Positions 31,776 through 41,975 are shown, numbered from the stretch's first letter. The stretch: 64,000 bases of DNA from Ornithodoros turicata (GCF_037126465.1 NC_088210.1:14905511-14969510); one strand, 5' to 3'. Numbers and translations: made by a program. The notes: generated from the letters alone by a model not told the origin.

Positions 31776-32060
31776 ATTTGCCCGTGCTATACATCATGCG
31801 CAGGCTCGACAATATTCCATTGTCAGTGCACTCACACGAGCGGTATCTCCACGAAATATTCTAGTGGAACAAAACGCAAAAAAAAAAAAAAATACTCACG
31901 GGGTGAAAGCTCCGCCTCGTGTCATTTTAAGCATTCGTACAGTGCAGGAATATGGGAAATGGCGCACGTAGCAGACGACACCATCGACACTGTCGTCTGC
32001 TACGAAGTATCTTGTGGTCGGGCCGCAGGATATACCCCGTGGTTAAAAGAACACTAAAAT
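31776..32060. repeat. repeat X, copy 1
   Basis: It is similar to 54430-54690. Shared words are aatattctagtggaa, tcacggggtgaaag-like and agcattc, with gtagcagacgacacc and gtcgtctgctac forming a small hairpin (about 31967-32005). The type is unknown. Confidence 0.6.
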
Positions 32061-32136
32061 ACATTGTGACGGCTGTGGCAATACAAACTAAATGAAGTAT
32101 GCATAGATTTGAAGCATTATAATGAGTAGAACATAT

Positions 32137-32245
32137 GCGCGCTGGAAACAGAAATTCACCGCATAAAGTGCTCCTAGTCAACCAGCACACCGAATGACAT
32201 CGTTGCTCCCCTGATTCGTTAAAGCACGACATACTGGATTATACC
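32137..32245. mobile_element. pMITE left-arm fragment
   Basis: It carries GCTCCTAGTCAACCAGCACA and CCCTGATTCGTTAAAGCACG, then ends. Confidence 0.6.
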
Positions 32246-32395
32246 GACCATGCCACAATCGGCAACTCCTACGCAGGACCCCGACATACGACAGTAGCAG
32301 ACCACAGCAACAGCTCCCGTTGAAAACGCGTAAAATGATGATGATGATGATCAATTTATAATTTTAACAGGAACGCACCTCTAGTGGAACATGCA

Positions 32396-32560
32396 CCGCT
32401 TGTACAAACGTCTTAAGGTAAGCCGAAGTACAAGGTATTATAGCAATACAGGAAGCAATAAACGGACCGATGAGCAGCGCCACCGCTAGCTTCCAAATGC
32501 GGCGCTGGGAAGGGGTGCAAATGACATGGTTTCTATAATATAGTAGGTCGTTGCTAAAAA
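32396..32560. repeat. repeat R, empty-site copy
   Basis: It is collinear with the flanks of 14626-15045 but has one GTAC (32428-32431) where the other copy carries a 287-bp foldback between two GTACs. A pMITE core scrap follows at 32557-32650. Confidence 0.75.
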
Positions 32561-32659
32561 CGGTAGGCGTGTTCCCTTTTGTGACATTTATGCAGCTATG
32601 TTATCTGTCAATAAAAACAAAATGCATAGGCTCCGCGCTGACTGTAGATAAGATGGTAT

Positions 32660-33525
32660 CAAATGGTCCATGACGTCATCATCTTCTTCCATCGATACAA
32701 CGCAGACAACAGATCATCGTGGGCTGTACTTACACACTGCCAGAACGTGTTTCAATGCTGTACGTTCCTTGCATATTCGAAACACACCACTACCACCACA
32801 GACAGTAGCAGGTCACAGAACGTAGCACGCGCAGATAGATGTCTCCGTAATGCCTGTCAACAAATCACATTATTCTTCCACCCTGACACAGTAGCCGTTG
32901 CAGAAACACTAATTTTCTGTTCAACGGTGGGAAATATGATCCACGGGAATACCTAAGATTTAGTAAAATTAGGCATCATTTGCTGTGGCGACACGATTTC
33001 TGTATAAATAACAGTGAACGTCGAGTATGAACATGAACGTAAGACAAGAACAAATTCATGATATTGATGGCATGAATTTTCGAACATAAAAAATTTGGTA
33101 GTAAGAACAAAAATGGACGCGCATTTCCGAAACTTCAATCATCGGAGCTTACACCTGCATTGAGAAACGAGACCAATAACTATTTGTTCGCCTTCAAATT
33201 ATTTGAAATAGCGCAGCAGTTAACTGCTATTTCTCACAAATAAAGGATATCGTCAACAGCAGCCTCTTTGATAGATAAATCCGGTAAAAGTACGGTAAAT
33301 TCTGTGTCGTGTTATATCCCCGGTGTAACAGTGTAATTACAGCTTAATGGGAATTTCGAAACAGTGCCGGCGTTTCGCAATTCGTCATTAAAATTAAAGA
33401 GTCGTAACTTATATAAGCTCAGTCTATCTCCCGACAACACTTTAACGTAACCGACGACGCTCACTTCCGAAGTCTGTCAACATTGGGTTCGTGTATACAG
33501 TAACAGGTCACTGTATCTCTCTACT
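32660..33525. other. no gene or repeat recognised
   Basis: AT-rich, apparently single-copy. A 97-codon frame at 32663-32956 has no motif. Confidence 0.4.
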
Positions 33526-33527
33526 AG

Positions 33528-33720
33528 AGGCGCAAGAATTTCGAAATTCTAATTGTCGATAAACACCGATACCTAAAAGGAAATATCAACGAGCAGCAAT
33601 TGAAATATCGACTAAAAAGTCAATAATACATCGATAGTGTACGTTCTATATAAGCCAGGTCAATATCGTTATTTTCTTTTATATTCCCGTAAACAAACAT
33701 CGATATTCTATCGGTTCATA
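33528..33720. repeat. AT-rich ATCGAT repeat, family G
   Basis: The second member of the family described at 10975. It begins ctagaggcgcaagaatttcg and is rich in ATCGATA words. Confidence 0.4.
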
Positions 33721-34420
33721 ACTAAAACGTCGCCATACCAGCACTGGACAGCTGACTCGAACTTATTGGGCCATCGTCAACAGCGCGCAGACAGGCAACG
33801 TTTGAGTGGGAGCATTCAGAAGGTCACGTAGGCACACAAATAGATAAGGTACGACCTTTATACCGGTACACGCACCAATAAAGTAGCGATATTTTAAAGC
33901 CATCGATTTGCAATAATAGCGATATCGTTCTCCATCACGGACAAAGACTAAGTCTGGACAACGCAGAGAGAGAGACACACACACACGACTCAATACATGT
34001 CCACTCTGTCTGTCCGTGATGACGTTCGACCTGCATTTAGTATGTCATGCCGTCTTATTAAAGTTGTTCTATGCCCACACGTTATTACTGCATCGTCGCG
34101 TACTAAGACGAATTAAAAAGTCATTCAACGCGTAATTAGTGCAAAGAGAGTTTCGTTCAGTTCCTTAGAGCTGGAGTAGCATTCCGTTTCCAATCCAATC
34201 ATTGTGCGCTGGGTTCCTCCCCTGCGGTCTCAGTTCAATAGCGACACCGTCGATTTCAATTACACTGTGTCCCAGCTGCGCGTTCAGGAATCTTAAGACG
34301 CGGCGTCATGCCCGGAATGCTGCTTTCAAGGAGTATAACACTGCTTTCCCAGCAATTGCATCGCACACCGCAGGAGAGTGTGGTCCCCTAAAAAAAAATG
34401 AGGAAACTGTGTGCTTTTAC
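33721..34420. other. no gene or repeat recognised
   Basis: A short (AC)n/(AG)n tract lies at 33966-33986. Nothing else is recognised. Confidence 0.4.
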
Positions 34421-34422
34421 TG

Positions 34423-34604
34423 CACTCTTAAAACAAAACTTCACCACATAACGCGTTGAAGGGCAACCATTCCGCAGAGTGATGCCGTTATCACTGTCAC
34501 AAAAAGGGGGTGCACCTCCCGTTTTCAGCAAATCAGGGGGAAAACCACGATGTCATTCGGGATGTTGATCGGCTAGGAGTTCGGCTAGCTCTGTTTTAGG
34601 AGTG
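34423..34604. mobile_element. pMITE type III/I, internal deletion
   Basis: The left arm jumps from GTTATCAC straight to TGTCACAAAAAGG, deleting the left core. The right arm is type I-like, ending TTTTAGGAGTG. Confidence 0.75.
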
Positions 34605-34647
34605 CGGTGCCTTTTGGCTTTCCTCGCGTTTTTCTTACGTCTTGTTT

Positions 34648-34829
34648 ACATAAACAAAATACAGAAGCCGACACTGAAGATTTTTCTTTAAGTTTAATTT
34701 GTACAAGCTTTCGCGTGGAGGTCCACGCTTCCTCAGGTACCTGAGGAAGCGTGGACCTCCACGCGAAAGCTTGTACAAATTAAACTTAAAGAAAAATCTT
34801 CAGTGTCGGCTTCTGTATTTTGTTTATGT
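34648..34829. repeat. 182-bp perfect palindrome, Penelope-like end
   Basis: Two 91-bp arms meet without a spacer at GGTACC (centre between 34738 and 34739). Each arm reads outward CTGAGGA, then a GCGTGG/CCACGC stem with loop ACCT, then GAAAGCTTGTACAA. CTGANGA-stem-GAAA is the conserved core of hammerhead ribozymes, which are known at the ends of Penelope-like retroelements, where inverted terminal copies are also common. An extra A at the stem base and no clear cleavage stem make activity doubtful. The copy on the plus side continues to about 35030. Confidence 0.5.
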
Positions 34830-35039
34830 GATCTACAGGACTTGACTCCCCTCTTCGTATACGCATCTGTTACGTCTTGTTTATAAAATACCATGCATGA
34901 ACGACCAGGCATGTTTTTGTTGTTTGTTTCATGTTTGTTAATTTCATTTTTTATGTTTTTCCCACTTTTTGATCCATCGCGAATCACTGAAGGAAAAGCT
35001 TTGGAGGATAGGTTAGGAGTTAACAAAATAAAAAGCGTC

Positions 35040-36215
35040 CTGGTGGCTCCTGTAAAGGGTACTTCACCTTAGCCCCATTCCTCATGAGGGAAAACCACCC
35101 TTCCGGTCGCCATGTTGAAACTTCTAGTAAGCGAGCACGACATAGCAAATATATATATATGATAGGCATAACAAATTGTATAGCTAGGTTAATTTATGAA
35201 TAAGCTAAGGAAAGGCCGCCAGGCTATGAGTACAGGAGTGCGCGGATACGCGCGGATCCCTGCGTCATCCACGCTCACTTTTTAGCTGTGAGTAAGCGAG
35301 CAACAATAACGCCGAGAAACACAAAGCATCGAAACTTACTCAACCTTTACTGAGGGTACAAAAAGCAAAACCTCTTGACAAAATCGATAAAGACAGTGGA
35401 TATTTTTCTATACGACAAACTAGGGCTGTGTTTTAACGAAGATGCACTTAGGATATAAGAGAGCTTTAAAAAATTAGACGAATGTTCTGAATGTCGTGGA
35501 GTATATGAAACATATAGGATTATTTTTAAATCGTGGAGTTTTTCAGCATCTTCAAAGACGCGATGAGATGTGACAGAAGAAGAAGAAGAAGAAGAATGGT
35601 GATTTAAGTCACGACAACATCTTCAAAGAGTATCATCGGAGTCTGTATCCTTGTACATACCGCACGCACAGGTGTAATATGTGCCAATGTTCGCGTATAT
35701 AAATATGTGTAACTGTATAAATGGTTGTGTTCAAAACCTATAGGAACAAGACCTCGAATGCTGAGGGGCATCCTTGTGATGTAAACATGAGCACTTTACA
35801 AGCACGTTAATTATCAAGTGAATAGGTGCTATTCACTACCTTTCGTTGTGTGTACACTGATTCCTTAATGTTCAACTCCGGGTGCAGACAATGTGCTCGC
35901 ACTGCCGTTCTTGGGTTCAACGGGACCACAGATAAGTGTCTGAAACATCTTCGAGCTGAACAAAGGACACAAATCATCCTTTGTCATGCCTAAAATTTAA
36001 CATTTGCTGGTTGCGAGCAAGTTGTGTAAAAACTTCGTAACCTATAGAGAACTACATCAGTATTATGTGCCCTACATGGTAGCGCGAATTTGCAAGAAGC
36101 AGAAACCTCGATACCTGACACGAATGTCTTCTCATGACAGACAGCGTCTCATCTGTGCTACTTGTAAGCCAATCATAATTATTGGCCGCGTCCGTTGAAA
36201 CGAGTTAGTTAGGTA
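35040..36215. other. 1.2 kb without gene or known repeat
   Basis: It contains short TA and GAA tracts (35146-35160, 35576-35596). No motif-bearing frame is present. Confidence 0.45.
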
Positions 36216-36217
36216 TA

Positions 36218-36446
36218 CACTCTTAAAACAAAGCTTCACCACATAGCACGCTGAAGACCAACCATTGTACAGAGTAATGCCTCTATCGCTCTTTATTTGT
36301 GGAAAGCGCGAGGCGTACGCCTTTTTGTGACAATTAACATTTCCGCATAAGTGTCACAAAAAGGTGTACGCCACCCGAACGATATGTCACTCGGGATGAT
36401 GGTTGGCTAGGAGCCTGCTATGTGGTGAAGCTCATTTTTAAGAGTG
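36218..36446. mobile_element. pMITE type III/I, complete ends
   Basis: TA lies on both sides (36216-36217, 36447-36448). The left arm is type III, and the right arm is type I with part of its middle deleted. It abuts the next pMITE through one shared TA. Confidence 0.88.
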
Positions 36447-36448
36447 TA

Positions 36449-36698
36449 CTCTCTTAAAATGAGTTTCACCACATAGCAGGCGCCTAGCCAACCGTCATCC
36501 CGAATGACGACATTCTCGCCCCTGAATTGTTGAAAACTGGGGGGGGGCTGAGCCTACTTTGTAACATTATGCACGTGCATAATGTAAAGAAAATAGTCTC
36601 CGCCTCCCGTTTTCAACAAATCAGGGGGGAGAACGTTGTCATTCGGGATTATGGTTGGCTAGGAGCGTGCTATGTGGTGAAATTCATTTTCAGGAGTG
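36449..36698. mobile_element. pMITE type Ib, complete
   Basis: The terminus is CTCTCTTAAAATGAG, with type I arms and the core GGGGCTGAGCCTACTTTGT / AAAATAGTCTCCGCCTCCC. The loop is CATTATGCACGTGCATAATG, itself a palindrome. It is followed by TA (36699-36700). Confidence 0.88.
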
Positions 36699-36897
36699 TA
36701 GTTCTGCACGCTGTAAATATCGCAGCACGAAAACTTTGTTGATATTGAAAACTATGTACAGTGACAAGGCCTACTTAGTGCGAATTTTCATTCCATCAAG
36801 CATGTCTCACCCCCGCATGCACAGCACAGTTGTAAATGTTTTGTAATCCAAGACGCGCTGTCGAAACCGAGCCTTGCCACATGACGCGCTCTGCGGA

Positions 36898-37158
36898 AAC
36901 TTAAAACGCAACTTCACCGTACAGCACGCTCCCATTGCCAACAGGCATCCCGAATGACATTGTTCTCTCCTCAGATTTGTTGGAAACTGGAGGCATACGC
37001 GTTTTTGTGACACTTATGCAGTTACGTAAACTGTCACAAACAGGCGTACGCCCCTCCCGCCCTCCAAATTTTCAAAAATCACGAGAGTGATAACGGTATC
37101 GTACTGTGCAATGGTTGACCTTCAGCGACTTGTGTAGTGTAGTTCTGCTTCAAGAGTG
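36898..37158. mobile_element. pMITE type I/III
   Basis: The left arm is type I (TTCACCGTACAGCACGCTCC) and the right arm type III (GTGCAATGGTTGACCTTCAG). It ends GCTTCAAGAGTG plus TA, into which the next element inserted. Confidence 0.75.
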
Positions 37159-37160
37159 TA

Positions 37161-37338
37161 CAGTGAACCCTCGTTAATATGACCCCCGATAATCTGACAT
37201 ACGCGCTTTACGACCATACTCCTGGGGAACAATGCAGTGAAACATCTGCAATCCCCCCCCCCCCCGTTAATATGACAATTCCGCATTATGACCAAAATTT
37301 TCGGGAACGACCATGGTCATAATAAAGAGGGTTCACTG
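37161..37338. mobile_element. pogo/Tigger-like MITE, 178 bp
   Basis: The ends CAGTGAACCCTCGTTAATAT and the inverse AGAGGGTTCACTG lie between TA dinucleotides (37159-37160, 37339-37340). The CAGTGAACCCTCGTTAATAT start is characteristic of pogo-superfamily elements with TA targets. A C-run lies at 37253-37266. No transposase is present. Confidence 0.88.
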
Positions 37339-37340
37339 TA

Positions 37341-37527
37341 TAGTTATCGCTTCTGATTTGAGGAGAGAGCGGGGTGTACGCCTTTTGTGGCAATTAAAAG
37401 GCATCCAGAATGCTGGAAAAGGGGCGTACGCCTCCCATTTTCGACAAATGATGAGACAGAGCGATACCATTCTGATTGGCGGTTGATTCTGAGCGTGTCA
37501 TGCGGTGAAGCTCTATTTTTAGAGTGT
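37341..37527. mobile_element. left-truncated pMITE type II
   Basis: With the pogo-like MITE removed, AGAGTGTA is joined to GTTATCGCTTCTGATT, the same junction as at 13296 and 19763. The right end is TTTTTAGAGTG plus TA. Confidence 0.75.
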
Positions 37528-37571
37528 ACTAACAGTAACCCGTGCTCCCAAGAGACTCAACTTCACCACCT

Positions 37572-37860
37572 ACACTCTAAAAACAGAACTTCACCGCACA
37601 ACACGCTGTGCGCCAACCATTGCCACCAAGTTCTGCTTTTAGAGTTTAGCAAGTTCAAGGTCAACCACTGCACAGAATGATAGCGTTATCACTCGCAATT
37701 TGAGGAGAGGGTGTGATGTACACCTTTCTGTGACTATAAACATAACTGCAAAGTGTCATAAAAAGGTGTACGCCTTCCCTCTCTAACAAATCAGGGGAGA
37801 GGACGATGTCATTCGGGATGATGGTTGGCATAGAGAGCGTGTTCTAGGCTGTGAATGGTG
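37572..37860. mobile_element. mini pMITE and a diverged neighbour
   Basis: 37572-37645 is a 74-bp internal-deletion derivative: a type II left terminus up to CCAACCATTGCCAC fused to the right terminal AAGTTCTGCTTTTAGAGT. A type III/I copy without good ends follows to about 37860. Confidence 0.7.
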
Positions 37861-37867
37861 AAGAGAG

Positions 37868-38205
37868 CTCGAAAGACATAACTTCACCACGTACAGTTTA
37901 TTCTGGTCAACTATCATTTCGAATGATATCGTTCACTCTCTTGATTTGTTGAAAATGGTAGGCGTACGTCTTTTTATGACACTGTATTATTATGCTAATG
38001 GTCACAGTGGCAAATTAAATCGCAAATTTCCTCACACATCGTCACAGCATGTTTTTCTTCTTCCTCTTCTTATTTTCCTTTTTTTTTTATTGTTAATTCT
38101 CACAAAAAGGTGTACGCCAGCGTTTCTCCACAAATGAGGAGCGATAACGTTATCATTTCGTGTATCCTTGAGCGTGGTATGTGGTGAAGTTCTGTTTGTA
38201 GAGTG
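37868..38205. mobile_element. pMITE with insert in its loop
   Basis: The left arm is type I-like and the right arm type III-like. The loop after GGTCACAG is widened by about 110 bp of unrelated, T-rich sequence (37998-38095) before CTCACAAAAAGGTG. It ends TTGTAGAGTG plus TA. Confidence 0.7.
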
Positions 38206-38845
38206 TAAGGGGTGAACTTGTATAGAACAACCTTTGCTGCAGCACGTGGGTAATGCAACGTTGGACAGTTGCGAACTTGTGAACAAAAACAACATAGTAC
38301 ATCTGTGTACGAGAAGAGATAATCAATAATAAACAGATAACATTGCGAGTGCGAAATTATTTAGGAGTACCAGATGGGTCCTCGTCCATTGCCATTGTTG
38401 AGAAAAGAAGCTGTTACTTTTGTTGTCTGTTTCTGCTGCCATCTTCCTCTCTTGCTTCGCTGTTACGTCTGTTCGGACAATAAAATGAAGCAAAGACGCA
38501 ACCTTTCTTGTGAAGGGCAATGACATATCGTCTGTGGTTTCTGTCCTGTTGGCCTTGTGGAGGTAAGGTGAACTACAGCTACAATGGGGTTGGCGCATAA
38601 GCGTTGAAGGTGCTGTGGATTGCAACTCCGAATTGCACGTTTCTCCCACATCAAATATCGTAGTGATGTGATGTGATGTGATGTGATGTGATAAAGAAAA
38701 AAAAATGGGAATGTGGGGATGGGGAAATATCGTAGTGTTACGTGTTGCTTCTGTTGCTCTTCTTAAAGGGGCAGTAAGGTGCCAATAAAAAAAAAACTAT
38801 CCTCGCGTAATGAAAGACGACGTTACCTTGGCACCAACACAAGCA
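38206..38845. other. no gene; GATGT microsatellite
   Basis: A (GATGT)n tract of about seven units lies at 38655-38690, followed by A- and G-rich sequence. The 108-codon frame at 38323-38649 has no motif. Confidence 0.45.
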
Positions 38846-38975
38846 CGTGGCGTACACTTTTTTGTGACAACTAACATAACGATAACAACAACGCAATAAG
38901 GCGTACGGTTCCCGTTTTTAACCAATCGGCGGGTAGAACGATGTCATTCAGAATGGTGGTTGGCTGAAAGCGTGC

Positions 38976-39402
38976 CGTTTTTTTTTTTTTTTGTTTTTTC
39001 GTGTTAGCGCCGCGAAGCAACTGTGGCTGTGAGCGGCGTACAGATGTGGACAGATGGAGAGAGGACAGCACACTCTTAAAAATGAACTTCATCTCACAGC
39101 ACGCTCCTAGCGACTGAGGAAAAGATTGAGGAGATCTATAGATTTATTCATATATTACTCGTAAATTCTTTTTTGTGACACTTATGCTGTTCATAATTGT
39201 CACAAAAAAGGCGTACGCCTCCCGTTTTCCGCAAATCACTGCAGATAACGATATCATTCTAGATGTTGATTGTCTAGGAGCGTGCTATGCGGTGAAGTTC
39301 ATTTTTAAGAGTGCAGGAAGGAGTGGGGGATAGGAGGGGGAGGGTTAGTATGCGTCCTGGGCTGACTTCAGAGGGAACTGTGGCAACATTCGTCTGGAAA
39401 GT
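38976..39402 (-). mobile_element. SINE-A nested in pMITE, itself carrying a pMITE
   Basis: On the minus strand it starts at actttccagacgaatg (5' truncated), reads through cctgctgtcctctctccatc and the cacagttgcttcgcggcgct arm, and ends in an A-run. It is split at its 'cagcaggaagg' word by the pMITE at 39071-39313. Confidence 0.88.
39071..39313. mobile_element. pMITE type I inside SINE-A, CA duplication
   Basis: The flank reads gaggacagCA before and CAggaaggag after, while uninterrupted SINE-A copies read gaggacagcaggaaggag. Hence CA was duplicated. The left arm stops at CGCTCCTAGCG and is replaced by a filler (39120-39167) before the central TTTTTTGTGACA. The right arm is intact. Confidence 0.9.
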
Positions 39403-39534
39403 CTGAAAGCGTGCTATGCGGTGAAGTTCTGTTTTAACAGTGTATCTCATGGACTGTTAAAAACAGGAAGTGAACGCCGTTTTTGGACAAGTAATGTAAA
39501 GTGGGAAACGTTCAACAACGACGACAACTACTTC

Positions 39535-39600
39535 TGAAAACATAAGTCCACCGCATCACACGTTCCTAGTCAACCGTCATCCCGAATGACATCGTATCTC
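39535..39600. mobile_element. pMITE left-arm fragment
   Basis: It carries GTCCACCGCATCACACGTTC and TCAACCGTCATCCCGAATGA only. A 13-bp tandem (ATTGTGAATTTAC, about three units) follows at 39668-39700. Confidence 0.6.
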
Positions 39601-39706
39601 CTCTCCGCAAAAGACTACGGAAGAGCGAATAGCATGAGTAAAGTCAGAAAGGATATTGTGAATAAATTTGCATTGTGAATTTACATTGTGAATTTACATA
39701 GAATAG

Positions 39707-39980
39707 GTCTTGGGGACGTGGGACGCCAACCAGAGAGACGCCGCATTCAAGGCTCTCGTAGGCTTCATCTCAAGTTGTTCTCTTGATGTTCAGTACTAGT
39801 TCATCTGTACGTGACACCCTGGTTCCTGTGTGGCGCGATCCTCTGACGGTCATGTGCCCGTGAACACCGCGCCGTACAGCCTAGCCTAGCTTTTTTTTTC
39901 TTTTTTTGCTTTTGTTTTGTTTTCTCGGAGTAGCAGAACTTGTCAGGTGACAAGTTCAACCCCTCCGTATTATTTTTAGT
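39707..39980 (+). pseudogene. non-LTR retrotransposon ORF2 C-terminus
   Basis: A 30-codon frame ending at TAG 39797-39799 reads VLGTWDANQRDAAFKALVGF and then 10 more residues. It aligns with the C-terminus of the LINE at 43455-43548 (LGPWPNPAQQRSALKALLTF). The 3' untranslated part ends near 39980-40000. Only the last exon-length piece of the element remains, a typical 5' truncation. Confidence 0.7.
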
Positions 39981-40002
39981 CCGTCCAACTCCAACTCCAA
40001 TA

Positions 40003-40050
40003 AATTTACGAGTAATATATGAATAAATCTATAGATCTCCTCAATCTTTT
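40003..40050. repeat. source-like inverse copy of the 39.1-kb filler
   Basis: This 48-bp stretch is the exact reverse complement of 39120-39167 inside the pMITE left arm. It lies at the 3' end of the LINE fragment and is followed by TTTGTTGTTATTG. Confidence 0.85.
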
Positions 40051-40149
40051 TTTGTTGTTATTGTTTATCTCTAAAACTACGAATTATCTCCAAAATAACG
40101 CACATGACGTCAACACGTAACTCACATCCCGATACAACTCTGACCTGAA

Positions 40150-41105
40150 GACCAGGGTCGCGGAGTTGCCACTCCCGGAGTTGGAATGATTCCGGAATCA
40201 TTCCCGATTTAGCAGAGCACGGAATGGAATTAGAGTGGAGTGGCGGAAACTATCCTATAGGAATGGGAATGGAATGGTCTGGGTGCCCCTGTGGCAGTTT
40301 CGATTTCAACGCGCTGGTTTCTGCCCGCGCACCCTTTGCACCGCACCTGCACACGGTCAAGAGTGAAATAACCGTGTCTTTGTGCTTTTTCCGTGCTTGG
40401 TAATGTCAATCTCCTCCATACCTGGGTAAATTACTCCTAAAATGTAATTAAATTACATTACTCATTACTGCAATTGAAATGTAATGAAATTACATTACAA
40501 TTACTTCGAAAAAGTAATGACATTACAAAGTCATTACTGCCAGTTTAATCGCAATGATATTGAGGATGTGGAAATTCATTGTCAGACAACGCTACGTTAT
40601 AAAAAGAAGACACATTTTATTCTGTGCCGGTTGAGTGCGTCACCGTTTATAGTGGGCGTTGGAATTCTTTTAACTCACCAGTCGGCAACTCTCTCTCTCT
40701 GCCAAGTGCCAGCACAGAACACACAGTCGATTCTTTTGTAAAAAGTAATGAGTAATATCATTAAAATTACTGCCAAAATGTAATTAAATTACATTACAAA
40801 TTACATAATACCAAAAGTAATGTATTACATTACAAATTACCAGGAAAAGTAATTCATTACTGTAATTTCATTACAGTAATGACATTACTACCCAGGTATG
40901 ATCTCCTCTAGCACTGCTGGACTTGCCAGTATGGTTACCGGTCCTTTTATTTTATTGAGGGAATTAACGGAATGGGAAATTGGGTTGCCAAGCCATTCCA
41001 GGAGTGGGAACTGACCGTACCTTTTCATTGCGAGGAATTGAAAGGAATGGAATTATCGCAAATCTCCATTCTTCTGAATGGAATTAGAACGGAATGAGAG
41101 ACCCC
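40150..41105. repeat. GGAATG-rich host sequence around the hAT-like MITE
   Basis: Both flanks (40160-40290 and 40950-41105) are rich in GGAATGGAAT and ATTCC words, as if an older element had been split by the MITE. Left: ttggaatgattccggaatca. Right: gaatggaattagaacggaat. I see no clear ends. Confidence 0.45.
40417..40900. mobile_element. hAT-like MITE, 8-bp duplication
   Basis: The ends are CATACCTGGGTA and its inverse TACCCAGGTATG. The interior is built from AATGTAATTAAATTACATT-type words. ATCTCCTC lies directly on both sides (40409-40416, 40901-40908), the 8-bp duplication expected of the hAT superfamily. An 85-codon frame within it has no transposase motif. Confidence 0.9.
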
Positions 41106-41108
41106 ATT

Positions 41109-41506
41109 CACTGTAAACTTTTTCACACCTTTAAAGGTGTGCGCTATGCACATCCAACCTGGTTGCGTAACATTGCATCTTCAGGATGATATTTTACAAA
41201 ATTCGGAAAGCATTACTAAAGATCAAGTGTCAGTGCAAATCTTGCTTTCATGATGTCTTGGATATCGTAGGTACGAGCTAATGCATATATGCATCGCTAC
41301 CGATAATCGAGCACGGGCAAGTGTCTACAATGCTGTTTAACAATGTTGAGATGTTGCAAGACTGAATTTTTGGAGGACAGACAACACTCGAGTAAAGAAA
41401 ATTTGTGCGAAACCGTGCTCCATTATGATGTTACCAAAATTACACCTAAAAAAGCGTGCGCCATGCACGTTATTACACCTTTAAAGGTGTGAAAAGATGT
41501 AGAGTG
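41109..41506. mobile_element. TIR element with CACTGTA...GAGTG ends
   Basis: The left end CACTGTAAACTTTTTCACAC and the right end inverse (CACTCTACATCTTTTCACAC) continue through CTTTAAAGGTGT and a gcgc-atgcac word. TT lies on both sides. The first bases resemble the pMITE terminus, so the same or a related transposase could have moved both. That is inference. Confidence 0.7.
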
Positions 41507-41509
41507 TTC

Positions 41510-41975
41510 CACAACTCTGCTCAAGACCGCCCGACTGTTCCACACTGCCCGTTAAAATCAAACGATACCCGCTCGTGAGAAAGTGAAGGACAAAAAATAA
41601 TAATAATAAAACAGCGCGAACCCGACAGCACAACGGACAGCGTAGACTTTCCTCCAAGAATAAAACGTGCACCAGTATCCGTGGGTGAGTGACACATACG
41701 GAACAAGGACATCGTATGACGACCCCTTCGCAGGATGTCATGCACGGCACGTCGTGAGCTCAGGGTCCTTCGCTCCGTCTCCTTTCGTGCTTGTCAACGA
41801 GGCGTGACGTATACACTTCTCTGTCAAACATAGCGCTCTACATATCTTTCTGGTGGTCGCTGTCAGTGGGAGTCGATATCTGGGTGATTGGGCTCAAGGT
41901 AATTCTCTCGGGGGACGAATCTGCCATTGGGAATGTCTGTGTGGCTTTCAACATGGCCTATCAAATGTGGACGGT
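41510..41975. other. no confirmed gene
   Basis: The plus frame 41791-41990 (ending in VCVAFNMAYQMWTV before the pMITE) has a more protein-like composition than its surroundings, but I do not recognise it and it has no identifiable splice context. Confidence 0.35.

Larger units (their letters stand above)
38849..39442. mobile_element. old pMITE split by SINE-A
   Basis: A left-truncated pMITE reads through GGTGGTTGGCTGAAAGCGTG, is interrupted by SINE-A, and resumes at CTGAAAGCGTGCTATGCGGT, ending TTTTAACAGTG plus TA. CTGAAAGCGTGC is duplicated (38964-38975, 39403-39414). Confidence 0.88.
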
